From NCBI GenBank assembly GCA_029010495.1, contig JAQXKO010000024.1, forward strand, positions 62,001 through 126,000: a stretch of DNA of 64,000 nucleotides. The letters are read 5' to 3'. The stretch is from Clostridiales bacterium (GTDB lineage Bacteria > Bacillota > Clostridia > Lachnospirales > Lachnospiraceae). The notes under the pieces are model-generated. The model searched no databases. It was not told the DNA's origin and worked only from the letters and a program-made list of their open reading frames with translations. Positions 25,943 through 34,903 of the stretch are shown here, piece after piece (the first letter of the stretch is position 1; every line of letters begins with the position of its first letter). Position numbers and translations under genes: made by a program.

Positions 25943-26167
25943 TCAGCGTCTGTAAAAATAGTTGTAAAGCTCATCTACCGTTGCCAATTCTTTAAGCTCA
26001 GACATATTAATCATAATATCAAGTCGTGCTTCTATTTCCGTAACAAGCTTAAACATTTCAAGAGAATCAAGTGCAAGATCAGTAGCAAGTACCGTATCTT
26101 TTGTTATTTCTCCTGCATCCACTTTGGTTATCTCACTGATAATATTAATTAATGCGTCAAGTTTCAT
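25943..26167 (-). CDS. acpP: Acyl carrier protein
   Basis: This 74-residue acidic four-helix protein has the phosphopantetheine attachment serine (Ser35) in the LALDSLEMFKLV motif, in place of the more common GADSLD. It carries growing acyl chains for fatty acid and phospholipid synthesis. It lies directly between plsX and rnc, which supports a housekeeping role rather than one in secondary metabolism. Confidence 0.93.
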   Translation of the reverse strand: MKLDALINIISEITKVDAGEITKDTVLATDLALDSLEMFKLVTEIEARLDIMINMSELKELATVDELYNYFYRR

Positions 26168-26181
26168 TATTTTCCCCTTGA

Positions 26182-27219
26182 TTATGATTCGGCAGGAGCA
26201 TTAAGCGATGCATCTGCCACATTTTCCTTAATAATTTTACTGATGTTCTGCTCATTAAATGTAATACACTGTCTGACGGCAGACTTAATTTCACCGCTGC
26301 CGGAATTTCCGTGCGTCTTAACGACAAGACCGTTCAGTCCGAGGAAAGGTGCTCCGCCGTATTCTGAAGTATCAAATAATTTTTTAACGGATTTTAAATT
26401 TGATTTAATAAGCGCTCCGCCGATTTTGCCCTTCGTGGTCGACATAATACTTTCTTTAATAATCTTTAACAGAGCACCGGCTGTTCCTTCATAAAGCTTA
26501 ATAATAACATTTCCCACAAAGGCATCAGCAACTACCACATCACATGCACCGTAAGGGATTTCTCTTGCTTCCACAAATCCTATAAAGTTAATATCCTTAC
26601 ACTCCTTAAGAAGCGGATATGTCTCCTTAATCAGCTGGTTGCCCTTTTCTTCCTCAAGTCCTACGTTTACAAGGGCAACTCTCGGCTTCTTAATACCGAC
26701 AACTTTTTCCATGTAGATTGAACCCATCTTGGCATACTGTACAAGCCATTCAGGCTTAGCGTCCATATTGGCTCCGGAGTCACATAATAATGTTACACCG
26801 TTAATTGTCGGAAGAACTGGAGCAAGCGGCGTACGGTTTATTCCCCTGATTCTTTTAACAAGGAGCTGGCCTCCTACGAGTAAGGCGCCTGTACTGCCTG
26901 CCGAAACCATTGCGTCGGCTTTACCTTCTTTTATGAGGTTCATACCTACCACTATTGAAGAATCCTTCTTGCCCTTTATTGCCTTTGTAGGAGATTCATT
27001 ACAGTCAATAACCTCTGTGGCATTTACTATTTCAATATCAAGTGAGTCTGAGCCTTCATATTTGGCAAGTTCACTCTTAACCACAGCCTCCGGTCCCACA
27101 AGCAGAAGCTTTGCTCTCTCTCCATATTCCTTTGCGGCATCATATGCACCTTTAACAATCGCAGCAGGAGCATTATCACCACCCATTGCATCAATTACAA
27201 CTTTAACCTTATCGCTCAT
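26182..27219 (-). CDS. plsX: Phosphate acyltransferase PlsX
   Basis: The 345 residues start MSDKVKVVIDAMGGDNAPAAIVKGA, the PlsX N-terminal signature, with SAGSTGALLVGG, NVGLEEEKGNQL and FVGNVIIKLYEGTAGAL further on. The enzyme makes acyl-phosphate from acyl-ACP for PlsY in phosphatidic acid synthesis. Of two adjacent ATGs (27222 and 27219) the second is better spaced from AAAGAGG. The 50-residue upstream extension of the open frame is not family-like and is excluded. It is first in its operon, preceded by a palindrome at 27283-27310. Confidence 0.95.
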   Translation of the reverse strand: MSDKVKVVIDAMGGDNAPAAIVKGAYDAAKEYGERAKLLLVGPEAVVKSELAKYEGSDSLDIEIVNATEVIDCNESPTKAIKGKKDSSIVVGMNLIKEGKADAMVSAGSTGALLVGGQLLVKRIRGINRTPLAPVLPTINGVTLLCDSGANMDAKPEWLVQYAKMGSIYMEKVVGIKKPRVALVNVGLEEEKGNQLIKETYPLLKECKDINFIGFVEAREIPYGACDVVVADAFVGNVIIKLYEGTAGALLKIIKESIMSTTKGKIGGALIKSNLKSVKKLFDTSEYGGAPFLGLNGLVVKTHGNSGSGEIKSAVRQCITFNEQNISKIIKENVADASLNAPAES

Positions 27220-27282
27220 CATATCCTCTTTCCCAACAAAAAAATTTAACTGTAAGTTCGCTGCTAAAAGCCGACAAACATA

Positions 27283-27310
27283 ATTGTGCCACTTTATATC
27301 AGTGCACAAT
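27283..27310. promoter_or_regulatory. Palindrome upstream of plsX, possible operator
   Basis: The arms ATTGTG-C-CACT (27283-27293) and AGTGCACAAT (27301-27310) are inverted copies, 10 bp matched with one extra base, around TTATATC. The element lies about 65 bp before plsX. There is no T-run, so it is not a terminator. It does not look like the FapR or FabT consensus I know. Confidence 0.45.
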
Positions 27311-27349
27311 AACACAATATACATAATATCAAAAAAAACAGAAAAATAC

Positions 27350-27391
27350 AAGACAAAAAGCCCCGGGATCAATTTATTGTCCCGAGGCTTA
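27350..27391 (-). terminator. Rho-independent terminator after ispH-rpsA
   Basis: A GC-rich stem (27360-27370 with 27381-27391, one mismatch) is followed on the minus strand by TTTTTGTC. Confidence 0.85.
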
Positions 27392-27415
27392 TGGGTTTCA
27401 TTTAAATTGTACGGA

Positions 27416-29359
27416 TTACTCTTCCGAAGATACTTCCTCTGCAGGAGCTTCCTCCTCAGGAAGGAGAACCTTCATGCTGAGGCTTATCTTCTTATCCTCA
27501 GGCTTGAAGTCAATAATCTGAGCTTCGATTTCCTGACCAACCTGTAAAACATCACTTGGCTTCTCAACTCTTGTTCTGAGAATCTGCGATACATGAAGGA
27601 GTGCATCTACACCATCGGCAATCTCAACAAATGCGCCAAATGATGTCATTCTTGCAACCTTACCCTTAACTACAGTTCCGACAGCAAATCTTGTTTCAGC
27701 ATCAGCCCAAGGATTTTCATCCTCAAACTTCTTGCTGAGTGCAATCTTGTCATCCTTAATTTCTTTAACAAATACCTTAACCTTGTCACCAACGCTAAAG
27801 ATTTTCTTAGGATTAGCAACTCTTCCCCAGCTGATTTCAGAAACATGTAAAAGACCGTCAATATCACCAATATCAACAAATACACCGAAATCAGTTATAT
27901 TCTTAACTGTACCTTCGAATACGTCGCCTTCCTTAATATTTGCAAGTGCAGCAGCCATAGCCTCTGCCTTAGCCTTTGAAACGACCTGCTTACGATCGCC
28001 GATAGCTCTTCTCTTTTTAGGATTGTATTCGATAACTGCTATCTCAACATCAGTATCCTTGTACTTTTCAAGATCCTTTTCAAATACATCCGATACAAGG
28101 CTTGCAGGTACAAAAATCTTTGTATCGTCGACAAGGACATTGATACCGCCCTTAACGATTTCAACAACCTTACCTGTAACTGTTGTACCGTTTTCGCAAG
28201 CTTCCTTAATTACTTCGCTTACTCTTTCATTTGCTACTCGTCTGTAGCTGAGAGAAACCTGACCATCTCCATCGTTAACCTTTACAACCTTTGCCGTAAG
28301 CTTGTCGCCAACTTTGACTACCGTAGTCAAGTCCAAAGATGAATCTCTGGTGTATTCGCTTCTATTGATAATGCCGTCAGCCTTATAACCAATATTAAGA
28401 ACAATTTCGTCTTCCTTGACGTCAATAACTGTACCTTCGACTACCTCTCCATTGTGAATTGATTTTAATGATTCCTCTAACATCTGCTCAAAGTTCATTT
28501 CTTCCATTGCCCTTCGAACCTCCTCAATAATATTGTGTGGTGTTGATGCACCCGCTGTGATGCCTATCTTGTCATAGTTTACAAAGCTTTTAAGTTCCAG
28601 ATCCCCAAGATCCTGCACAAAAAATGTGTTATCACAATTTGATGCAGATATTTCAAATAACTTTCTGGAATTTGAACTGCTACTACTTCCAATTACAATC
28701 ATTGCATCACTGTCAGACGCAAGCACGGAAGCCTCGGACTGTCTCTCTTCAGTTGCATTACAGATAGTTTTCTCCACACTAGTATTACTATAACCTTTTT
28801 TTACAAGAAATGCAACAAATTCTTGAAATTTTTTGTAATTAAATGTAGTTTGAGCAACCATACAGACGTTTTTTATCTGCGAAAAGTCAAATTTTTCCAA
28901 TTCTTCAACGGAATTTACAACCAAAACATCAGATTCGGCCCATCCGACAATGCCTTTTACCTCGGGATGATTACTGTCTCCGGCAATAATTACAAACCTG
29001 CCGTCGGCAGTAGCCCTGCTGACTATTCTGTGTATTTTCTTTACAAAAGGACATGTTGCGTCATATATTCTGACGCGTCCATTTGTCTTCTCTTCAATAC
29101 CCTTGAGGAAGCAGTCAGTCTTCTTATCCACTCCGTGCGAGCGAATAACTATGACTCCTTCATCAATTTCTTCGGCATCCCCGGGGTTGTCTAAAACCTC
29201 TACTCCCATCCTTTTAAGATCATTTACAACACTCTCATTGTGAATAATGGGTCCGAGAGTATATACCTTATTATTTTCGGCTGCCAATTTATAAACCATA
29301 TCAACAGCTCTGTTTACTCCGAAACAGAAGCCTGCCGTCTTTGCCACCTTTACAGACAT
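27416..29359 (-). CDS. ispH: Fused 4-hydroxy-3-methylbut-2-enyl diphosphate reductase (IspH) and S1 RNA-binding protein
   Basis: Residues 1 to about 285 are IspH (LytB), the last enzyme of the non-mevalonate isoprenoid pathway, with its three [4Fe-4S] cysteines (C12 in GFCFGV, C103 in DATCPFVKK, C200 in ICNATEERQ). From about 302 to 635 come four S1 domains resembling ribosomal protein bS1, for example EGTVKNITDFGVFVDIGDIDG. An acidic tail ends the protein. The fusion is known from other Clostridia. The frame is continuous through the junction with no separate S1 start. It begins 26 bp downstream of cmk. Confidence 0.96.
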   Translation of the reverse strand: MSVKVAKTAGFCFGVNRAVDMVYKLAAENNKVYTLGPIIHNESVVNDLKRMGVEVLDNPGDAEEIDEGVIVIRSHGVDKKTDCFLKGIEEKTNGRVRIYDATCPFVKKIHRIVSRATADGRFVIIAGDSNHPEVKGIVGWAESDVLVVNSVEELEKFDFSQIKNVCMVAQTTFNYKKFQEFVAFLVKKGYSNTSVEKTICNATEERQSEASVLASDSDAMIVIGSSSSSNSRKLFEISASNCDNTFFVQDLGDLELKSFVNYDKIGITAGASTPHNIIEEVRRAMEEMNFEQMLEESLKSIHNGEVVEGTVIDVKEDEIVLNIGYKADGIINRSEYTRDSSLDLTTVVKVGDKLTAKVVKVNDGDGQVSLSYRRVANERVSEVIKEACENGTTVTGKVVEIVKGGINVLVDDTKIFVPASLVSDVFEKDLEKYKDTDVEIAVIEYNPKKRRAIGDRKQVVSKAKAEAMAAALANIKEGDVFEGTVKNITDFGVFVDIGDIDGLLHVSEISWGRVANPKKIFSVGDKVKVFVKEIKDDKIALSKKFEDENPWADAETRFAVGTVVKGKVARMTSFGAFVEIADGVDALLHVSQILRTRVEKPSDVLQVGQEIEAQIIDFKPEDKKISLSMKVLLPEEEAPAEEVSSEE

Positions 29360-29385
29360 ATTACCTCATTAAAACTAATATTTAT

Positions 29386-30051
29386 TCAATTATTCGCGTT
29401 ATACAAAGAAATAATGGTATTTACAACCTCATCTATGCTCATATCGGACGAGTCAATCAGAACCGCATCCTCAGCCTGCCTAAGCGGCGAAACACTTCTT
29501 GTATAATCTCTCTCATCACGAAGTCTTATATCCTCCATGATTTCTTCTATGTCAGCAGTCTTTCCCTTCGCCTCATACTCAAGAGCACGTCTTTTTGCCC
29601 TGGCGTATTCACCGGCTGTCAGAAAAATCTTTAGTGTGGCATCAGGAAGCACGCTTGTTCCTATATCTCTGCCGTCCATAACCACATTTTCACTCTCTGC
29701 AATGCTCTTTTGAATTAACGTAAGCTTATTTCTGACTTCGGGATAGACACTGATTTTACTTGTTACGGCACTTACCTCTTCATTTCTGATAAAACCGTTT
29801 ACGTTTTCACCATTAAGAAGTACATTCTGCCCCTCATCGCCAAATGATAAGCTGACATCTATATTATCCAGCGCCGCAGTAATGCTTTCTTTATCGGAGG
29901 AATCAATTCCGTTCCTTGTCATATACAAGGCAATTGCCCTGTACATGGCTCCCGTATCAACATAAATCCAGCCAAGCTGTTTTGCAACAAGCCTGGCAAT
30001 TGTACTTTTTCCTGCTCCTGCAGGTCCGTCTATTGCAATCTGTTTATTCAT
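29386..30051 (-). CDS. cmk: Cytidylate kinase
   Basis: This 221-residue P-loop kinase starts MNKQIAIDGPAGAGKSTIARLVAK, has DTGAMYRAIALY, the VVMDGRDIGTSVLPDA motif and the RALEYEAKG lid. It phosphorylates CMP and dCMP. It is placed between the flavoprotein gene and ispH-rpsA, matching the usual cmk-ispH-rpsA linkage in Clostridia. GGAG precedes the ATG. Confidence 0.96.
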   Translation of the reverse strand: MNKQIAIDGPAGAGKSTIARLVAKQLGWIYVDTGAMYRAIALYMTRNGIDSSDKESITAALDNIDVSLSFGDEGQNVLLNGENVNGFIRNEEVSAVTSKISVYPEVRNKLTLIQKSIAESENVVMDGRDIGTSVLPDATLKIFLTAGEYARAKRRALEYEAKGKTADIEEIMEDIRLRDERDYTRSVSPLRQAEDAVLIDSSDMSIDEVVNTIISLYNANN

Positions 30052-30066
30052 AAATACTCCAATTTA

Positions 30067-31311
30067 TTATAATTCGGCTGAAACAGCCCTCGCCGCTGCT
30101 GCAGCTGTTGACCAGGCTATCTGAAGATTAAAACCTCCTGTAAGCGCATCAATGTCAAGCACCTCACCAATGATATAAAGCCCCTTGCAGAGCTTAGACT
30201 CCATTGTCTTTGGATTAATCTCCTTAACGTCAACTCCGCCCTTTGTTATTATGGCTTCATTATACCCGCAAAGCTCCGAAATCGTCAGGGTGAAATTTTT
30301 CAACAGACCGACAATCATCCTGCGCTCTTCCTTTGTAATATTCGAGGCCTGTTTTTCGGGATTAAGTGCTGCCTTTTCAATAAATACAGGAACCATGGAA
30401 GCCGGGAGAAGTTTTCTGATGACATTTTTAAGCTGCCTGAGAGGTTCCTCTGAAAGCTCACGAATAACTCTTTCCTCCAATACCGACTCGTCAAGAGCAG
30501 GCTTAAAATCAATTGAAAGCACGGCTCCGACTGCATTTACGCCGACAACGGACGAAGCAGTTAGTATGACCGGACCGCTGACGCCGGTATGAGTAAAAAG
30601 CATTTCACCAAAGGCTTCATACAGGGTTTTACCATCCTTCTTAATCGTAACACTAACATTTTTAGGCGATACCCCGGCAAGCTCCTTTACAAATTTTTCC
30701 TTTGTCTTAAAAGCCACAAGCGAAGGATAGCATGCTGTAATTTTATGCCCGGCCGACGAAGCGAATTTATATCCGTCACCGGTTGAGCCCGTCGTAGGAT
30801 AACTCAGTCCGCCCGTGGCAATACACACATTCTCCGCCTCAATCAACTGTCCGTCCGAAAGCCTTACACCTACGGCAAATTTTACGCCAAGCTTGTCATC
30901 ATAAATTATTTCCTTTACTGTTTTCCCGAATTTAAATTCAACGCCGTTATTTCTGCACATTTTCACAAGTGCATTAACGACATCGGCAGATTTGTCACTT
31001 TCGGGGAAGACTCTCTGTCCGCGCTCAATTTTTAACGGTACACCCAGCCCTTCAATCAGGTCATAGATATCGTAATTATTAAATGCTCCGAAGGAGCTGT
31101 ACATAAACCGGTTATTAGTGACTATATTTTCAAAAAATTCGTCTCTGTCACAGGCATTTGTAATATTACAGCGGCCTTTACCCGTAATATAAAGCTTTTT
31201 TCCGGCCTTTTCATTTTTTTCAATAACAATTACCGAAGCACCGTTCCCGGCACTTAATGCTGCCATGAGAAGACCTGCGGCTCCGGCACCGATAACCACT
31301 AGATTAGTCAT
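30067..31311 (-). CDS. HI0933/BaiN-like FAD-dependent oxidoreductase
   Basis: This 414-residue flavoprotein begins with a dinucleotide-binding fold (VVIGAGAAGLLMA), then KKLYITGKGRCNITNA, CIATGGLSYPTTGSTGDGYKFA, and the C-terminal ITKGGVDVKEINPKTMESKLCKGLYIIGEVLDID and GGFNLQIAWSTAAAAA. These are family hallmarks. The physiological substrate is unknown for most members; a few reduce bile-acid intermediates, but nothing here supports that. Its start overlaps the end of pgsA by 8 bp. Confidence 0.88.
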   Translation of the reverse strand: MTNLVVIGAGAAGLLMAALSAGNGASVIVIEKNEKAGKKLYITGKGRCNITNACDRDEFFENIVTNNRFMYSSFGAFNNYDIYDLIEGLGVPLKIERGQRVFPESDKSADVVNALVKMCRNNGVEFKFGKTVKEIIYDDKLGVKFAVGVRLSDGQLIEAENVCIATGGLSYPTTGSTGDGYKFASSAGHKITACYPSLVAFKTKEKFVKELAGVSPKNVSVTIKKDGKTLYEAFGEMLFTHTGVSGPVILTASSVVGVNAVGAVLSIDFKPALDESVLEERVIRELSEEPLRQLKNVIRKLLPASMVPVFIEKAALNPEKQASNITKEERRMIVGLLKNFTLTISELCGYNEAIITKGGVDVKEINPKTMESKLCKGLYIIGEVLDIDALTGGFNLQIAWSTAAAAARAVSAEL

Positions 31312-31864
31312 TGTCTTTCAGTACATTTCTGTTTTTATAAATATAATCAACAAGTGACGCAATTGTAAGTACAAGAGCGAGCCACATAAATATTTCAGCA
31401 ACAACTCCGAAGAAATTGAAGAAGGCGCTGTCATAGCTCTTATCAACAACAAGTATCATAAATATACACATAAACATCTGACATACCGTCTTGAATTTTG
31501 CTATGTAACTGGCTGCTATAACAACACCGCTGTCTGCGGCAACAAGTCTGAATCCGCTTATGATAAATTCACGTGCAATTATTATGGCAACGATAACTGC
31601 CGGAATACTTTTTGATTCAACAAGCAAAATCATTGCAGTACACACAAGCACCTTGTCAGCCAGAGGATCCATAAACTTACCAAAATTTGTTACAAGATTA
31701 TATTTTCTTGCAAGGTATCCGTCAAGGAAATCAGTCGCACATGCAATACAAAAAACTGCCAGCGCGAAAAAATTGTTATACGGAATTTCCGGTATAAGCA
31801 TAAGAATCACAAAAACAGGTATCAGGATTACTCTGAAAATTGTAATTTTGTTAGGTAAATTCAT
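31304..31864 (-). CDS. pgsA: CDP-diacylglycerol-glycerol-3-phosphate 3-phosphatidyltransferase
   Basis: This 186-residue membrane enzyme has the CDP-alcohol phosphotransferase motif DFLDGYLARKYNLVTNFGKFMDPLADK (two aspartates, DG, AR, G, D, D) and about five hydrophobic segments. It makes phosphatidylglycerol phosphate. Its start lies inside the end of rimO (14-bp overlap), and GGGGAGG precedes the ATG. Confidence 0.95.
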   Translation of the reverse strand: MNLPNKITIFRVILIPVFVILMLIPEIPYNNFFALAVFCIACATDFLDGYLARKYNLVTNFGKFMDPLADKVLVCTAMILLVESKSIPAVIVAIIIAREFIISGFRLVAADSGVVIAASYIAKFKTVCQMFMCIFMILVVDKSYDSAFFNFFGVVAEIFMWLALVLTIASLVDYIYKNRNVLKDND

Positions 31865-33179
31865 CTTCTGTTACCTCCCCTATCAAATCATATTCTTTTG
31901 AATCTGTTATAAACACTTTAACTATGTCTCCCGAAAGCAGTTTTTCGCCGCTTTCAAAGAAAACCTGTCCGTCTATACCCGGCGCATCCATATAGCTTCT
32001 TCCTATATAGATTTCCTCGTCAGGCATATACCCTTCAACTATTACAGGTATGGTTTTTCCTATCATCTCAAGGCCGTTTTGCCGGGAGATTTCCATAAGG
32101 CTTTTCATAACCCTTTTTCTTCTCTGATTTTTTACCCTGACCGGTATCTGTCCGTCCATAAGAGCTGCCGCCGTATTTTCCTCCTTAGAATAAGCAAACA
32201 CGCCTGCTCTCGTAAATCGTACTTTCTTTAGGCATTCAATCATCTCATCAATATCATCCTCTGTCTCCCCCGGGAAACCGGCAATCAGTGATGTTCTGAG
32301 TGCCACATCAGGTATTTTTTCTCTGATTTTACTGACTATGCCCAGTATCTCGGCTCCGGTTGTTCTTCTTCCCATTGCCTTAAGTATTCTGTCCGAAAAA
32401 TGCTGTACCGGCATATCTATGTAATGGAGCACCTTATTATTAGTGCTCATTTCTTCAATCAATTCATCATAAATCTCCTCCGGATAACAATACATTACCC
32501 TAATCCATTCAAGCTCTTCTATTTCCGAAAGTTTCCTCAGAAGAATGTGAAGTGATTTTTTTCCGTACAGGTCAAGACCGTATACCGTAGTTTCCTGTGC
32601 CACAAGAATTATCTCACGCGCTCCTCCGCTTACCAGATATTCTGCCTCGTCAATCAGCTCCTCCATAGGAACCGAACGATAATTTCCCCTGACCTTTGGT
32701 ATGATGCAGTAGGTGCAGTGCTTATCGCAGCCCTCCGCAATCTTAAGATAAGAAACGTAGTTTTCACCTGTAATAAGGCGGTCTGCATCTGTTTTAACAA
32801 GTCTTTGCAAATCCTTTAAATAAACCTTCTTATCATCACAATTAAGAGTATCAAGTATATCATCAAATGCTGTGGTACCTACAATTGCATCGACCTCGGG
32901 GATGCTTTCCTGTATCTCTTCGGAATAACGTTGGGCAAGACATCCTGTCACAATAAGCTTTCTAAGCTTTGCCGTCGTCTTAAGCTCGGCCATCTCAAGA
33001 AGTGTGTTAATGCTCTCCTCCTTGGCATCACCTATAAAGCAACAGGAATTCACAATAACCGCCTCAGCCTCTTTTTCGTCATCAACAAGTCTGTGACCGG
33101 CTTTAACAAGCACACCCATCATTACTTCGCTGTCTACCCTGTTTTTATCACATCCGAGTGATATAAAAAGTACATTCAT
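31851..33179 (-). CDS. rimO: Ribosomal protein uS12 methylthiotransferase RimO
   Basis: At 442 residues it has the N-terminal MTTase domain with the three Fe-S cysteines (MNVLFISLGCDKNRVDSE; NSCCFIGDAKEES; VTGCLAQRY), the radical-SAM CDKHCTYCIIPKVRG cluster motif, and a C-terminal TRAM domain. CDKN and YVSYLKIAEGC favour RimO over MiaB. It methylthiolates an aspartate of S12. I start at 33179 after AGAGGTTATTT; the ORF extends 7 codons further without a ribosome binding site. Confidence 0.95.
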   Translation of the reverse strand: MNVLFISLGCDKNRVDSEVMMGVLVKAGHRLVDDEKEAEAVIVNSCCFIGDAKEESINTLLEMAELKTTAKLRKLIVTGCLAQRYSEEIQESIPEVDAIVGTTAFDDILDTLNCDDKKVYLKDLQRLVKTDADRLITGENYVSYLKIAEGCDKHCTYCIIPKVRGNYRSVPMEELIDEAEYLVSGGAREIILVAQETTVYGLDLYGKKSLHILLRKLSEIEELEWIRVMYCYPEEIYDELIEEMSTNNKVLHYIDMPVQHFSDRILKAMGRRTTGAEILGIVSKIREKIPDVALRTSLIAGFPGETEDDIDEMIECLKKVRFTRAGVFAYSKEENTAAALMDGQIPVRVKNQRRKRVMKSLMEISRQNGLEMIGKTIPVIVEGYMPDEEIYIGRSYMDAPGIDGQVFFESGEKLLSGDIVKVFITDSKEYDLIGEVTEDEFT

Positions 33180-33253
33180 AAATAACCTCTGGTTTAACAA
33201 ATAACAGCCCGGTTAAGACTGAAAATATATTTATTAATTTACATACAATATCT

Positions 33254-33269
33254 TACCTTTATCAAGGTA
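33254..33269. promoter_or_regulatory. Palindrome in the rimO leader
   Basis: The 16-bp inverted repeat TACCTT-TATC-AAGGTA lies about 75 bp upstream of rimO, downstream of a possible TACAAT -10 element. Its role is unknown. Confidence 0.35.
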
Positions 33270-33338
33270 CATACTTTGTTATTGTATCATACTTAATAAT
33301 ATATTTCTATAAATTTACCAAAAAATCACAAAAAGTTT

Positions 33339-34115
33339 TTATTCCAGATATTTTCTGATGCTTTTTATCGCGCTTTTTTCAAGACGGGAGACCTGTGCCT
33401 GCGAAATAGAAACCTCTTTAGCAACCTCCATCTGGGTAAGTCCTTCAAAATATCTCATGTGAATAATGTCTTTTTCCCTGTCATTCAGCCCTTCTATTGC
33501 TCTTTCCAGATCAATATCACTAACCCAGTATTCCTCCTTATTGCCGTTGTCCGATATCTGATCCATTATATACAGACCCTCACCTTTATCAACACATACG
33601 GGTTCATAAAGTGATACCGGCGCCTGAATTGCCTCCCATGAGGCAGACACCTCCTTTTTTGTACAGCCGAGTATTTCCGCTATTTCCTCCGGAAGAGGTT
33701 CCCTGTTTTCTTTCATTCTGATCTGCTCGGCCACAGCCATGGATTTATATGCAAGATCCTTTATCGACCTGCTGACGCGTATAGTATAATTATCCCTGAG
33801 ATACCTCCTGACCTCGCCAAATATAAGCGGCACGGCATATGTCGAAAATTTAACTCCGATACTCAGGTCGAAATTATCAATTGCCTTTATCAGACCTATA
33901 CACCCGATTTGAAATAAATCGTCAGGATTTTCGTCGGTGTTTTTAAATCGCTTAATAATACTGAGAACCAGTCTGATATTCCCTTTTATAAATAATTCCC
34001 TGCTCTTTTTATCGCCTTCCTTTGTTTTTTTGAGCAGCTCATACTGTTCTTCGTCAGTAAGTAACGGCAGTGATGAAGTGTTAACACCGCATATTTCTAC
34101 TCTTGCGCCATTCAA
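33339..34115 (-). CDS. sigG: Forespore sigma factor SigG
   Basis: Encodes about 258 residues of a sigma-70-type factor. Region 2 reads GNIRLVLSIIKRFKN...DDLFQIGCIGLIKAIDNFD...FSTYAVPLIFGEVRRYLRD and region 4 reads GLNDREKDIIHMRYFEGLTQMEVAKEVSISQAQVSRLEK. The N-terminal VEICGVNTSSLPLL matches the SigG-specific start (VEICGVDT in Bacillus). The open frame extends to an ATG at 34160, but there is no ribosome binding site there. A TTG at 34115 is preceded by GGAGG with 7-nt spacing and gives the expected N-terminus. SigG directs late forespore genes and lies just downstream of sigE. Confidence 0.93.
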   Translation of the reverse strand: MNGARVEICGVNTSSLPLLTDEEQYELLKKTKEGDKKSRELFIKGNIRLVLSIIKRFKNTDENPDDLFQIGCIGLIKAIDNFDLSIGVKFSTYAVPLIFGEVRRYLRDNYTIRVSRSIKDLAYKSMAVAEQIRMKENREPLPEEIAEILGCTKKEVSASWEAIQAPVSLYEPVCVDKGEGLYIMDQISDNGNKEEYWVSDIDLERAIEGLNDREKDIIHMRYFEGLTQMEVAKEVSISQAQVSRLEKSAIKSIRKYLE

Positions 34116-34195
34116 TGCTAATCCTCCGAATCGTTCAAGACTGACAGATGTTTGTTCCATCTGTTATTAGGATTAACATTTTTCAGATAAATAAA

Positions 34196-34900
34196 CTAAA
34201 GCTTAGCCATAATTTCTTTTCTTAATCGCTTTATAATCTTCTTTTCCAGTCGCGATATGTATGACTGCGATATTCCGAGCAGCTCGGCGACCTCCTTCTG
34301 GGTTTTCTCTTCTCCGTCCGGCGACATAATACCGTAACGAAGCTCTATAATTTCGCGTTCCCTTCCCGACAGATTTTTCAGTGCATTTCTTAAAAGCTGC
34401 CATTCCACCTCATCCTCGAGTCCGCGTGATATCTCATCTTCATCACTGCCCAATATATCAGACAATAACAGCTCGTTGCCGTCCCAGTCTGTATTTAACG
34501 GTTCATCAAGTGATATTTCGAGCTTTTCCCTGCTGCTTTTTCTCAGATACATCAGAATCTCATTTTCTATGCATCGGGATGCATAAGTTGCAAGCTTGAT
34601 ATTTTTATCGTAATCAAATGTTTTTATTGCTTTAATAAGTCCTATTGTCCCTATTGATATCAGATCATCAACTAAGATGTTGGTGTTTTCAAACTTCTTT
34701 GCAATATATACTACAAGACGCAGATTATGCTCAACAAGTCTGTTACGTGCCTTTTCATCACCGCTGTCATGAATAGCCTTAAAGCATGTCTCCTCTTCCT
34801 CCTGGGTAAGAGGAGGAGGTAGTGTATCCGGTCCGTTTATATAATTTACGGAACGGTTATTTCCGTATATCAGACTGACAATTAATTTCCTTAAAAACAT
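34196..34900 (-). CDS. sigE: Mother-cell sigma factor SigE (pro-sigma-E)
   Basis: This 234-residue sigma factor has a hydrophobic/basic N-terminal pro-region ([13 protein letters not shown]), region 2 ([40 protein letters not shown]) and region 4 ([15 protein letters not shown] and [24 protein letters not shown]). The pro-sequence is removed by SpoIIGA, encoded 3 bp upstream. SigE controls early mother-cell genes. Confidence 0.96.
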   Translation of the reverse strand: MFLRKLIVSLIYGNNRSVNYINGPDTLPPPLTQEEEETCFKAIHDSGDEKARNRLVEHNLRLVVYIAKKFENTNILVDDLISIGTIGLIKAIKTFDYDKNIKLATYASRCIENEILMYLRKSSREKLEISLDEPLNTDWDGNELLLSDILGSDEDEISRGLEDEVEWQLLRNALKNLSGREREIIELRYGIMSPDGEEKTQKEVAELLGISQSYISRLEKKIIKRLRKEIMAKL

Positions 34901-34903
34901 AAT

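Noticed and set aside
27732-28247. A 171-codon plus-strand open frame opposite the S1 domains
   Set aside because: Antisense shadow of the S1 repeats with low-complexity Ser/Thr/Leu content and no start signal.
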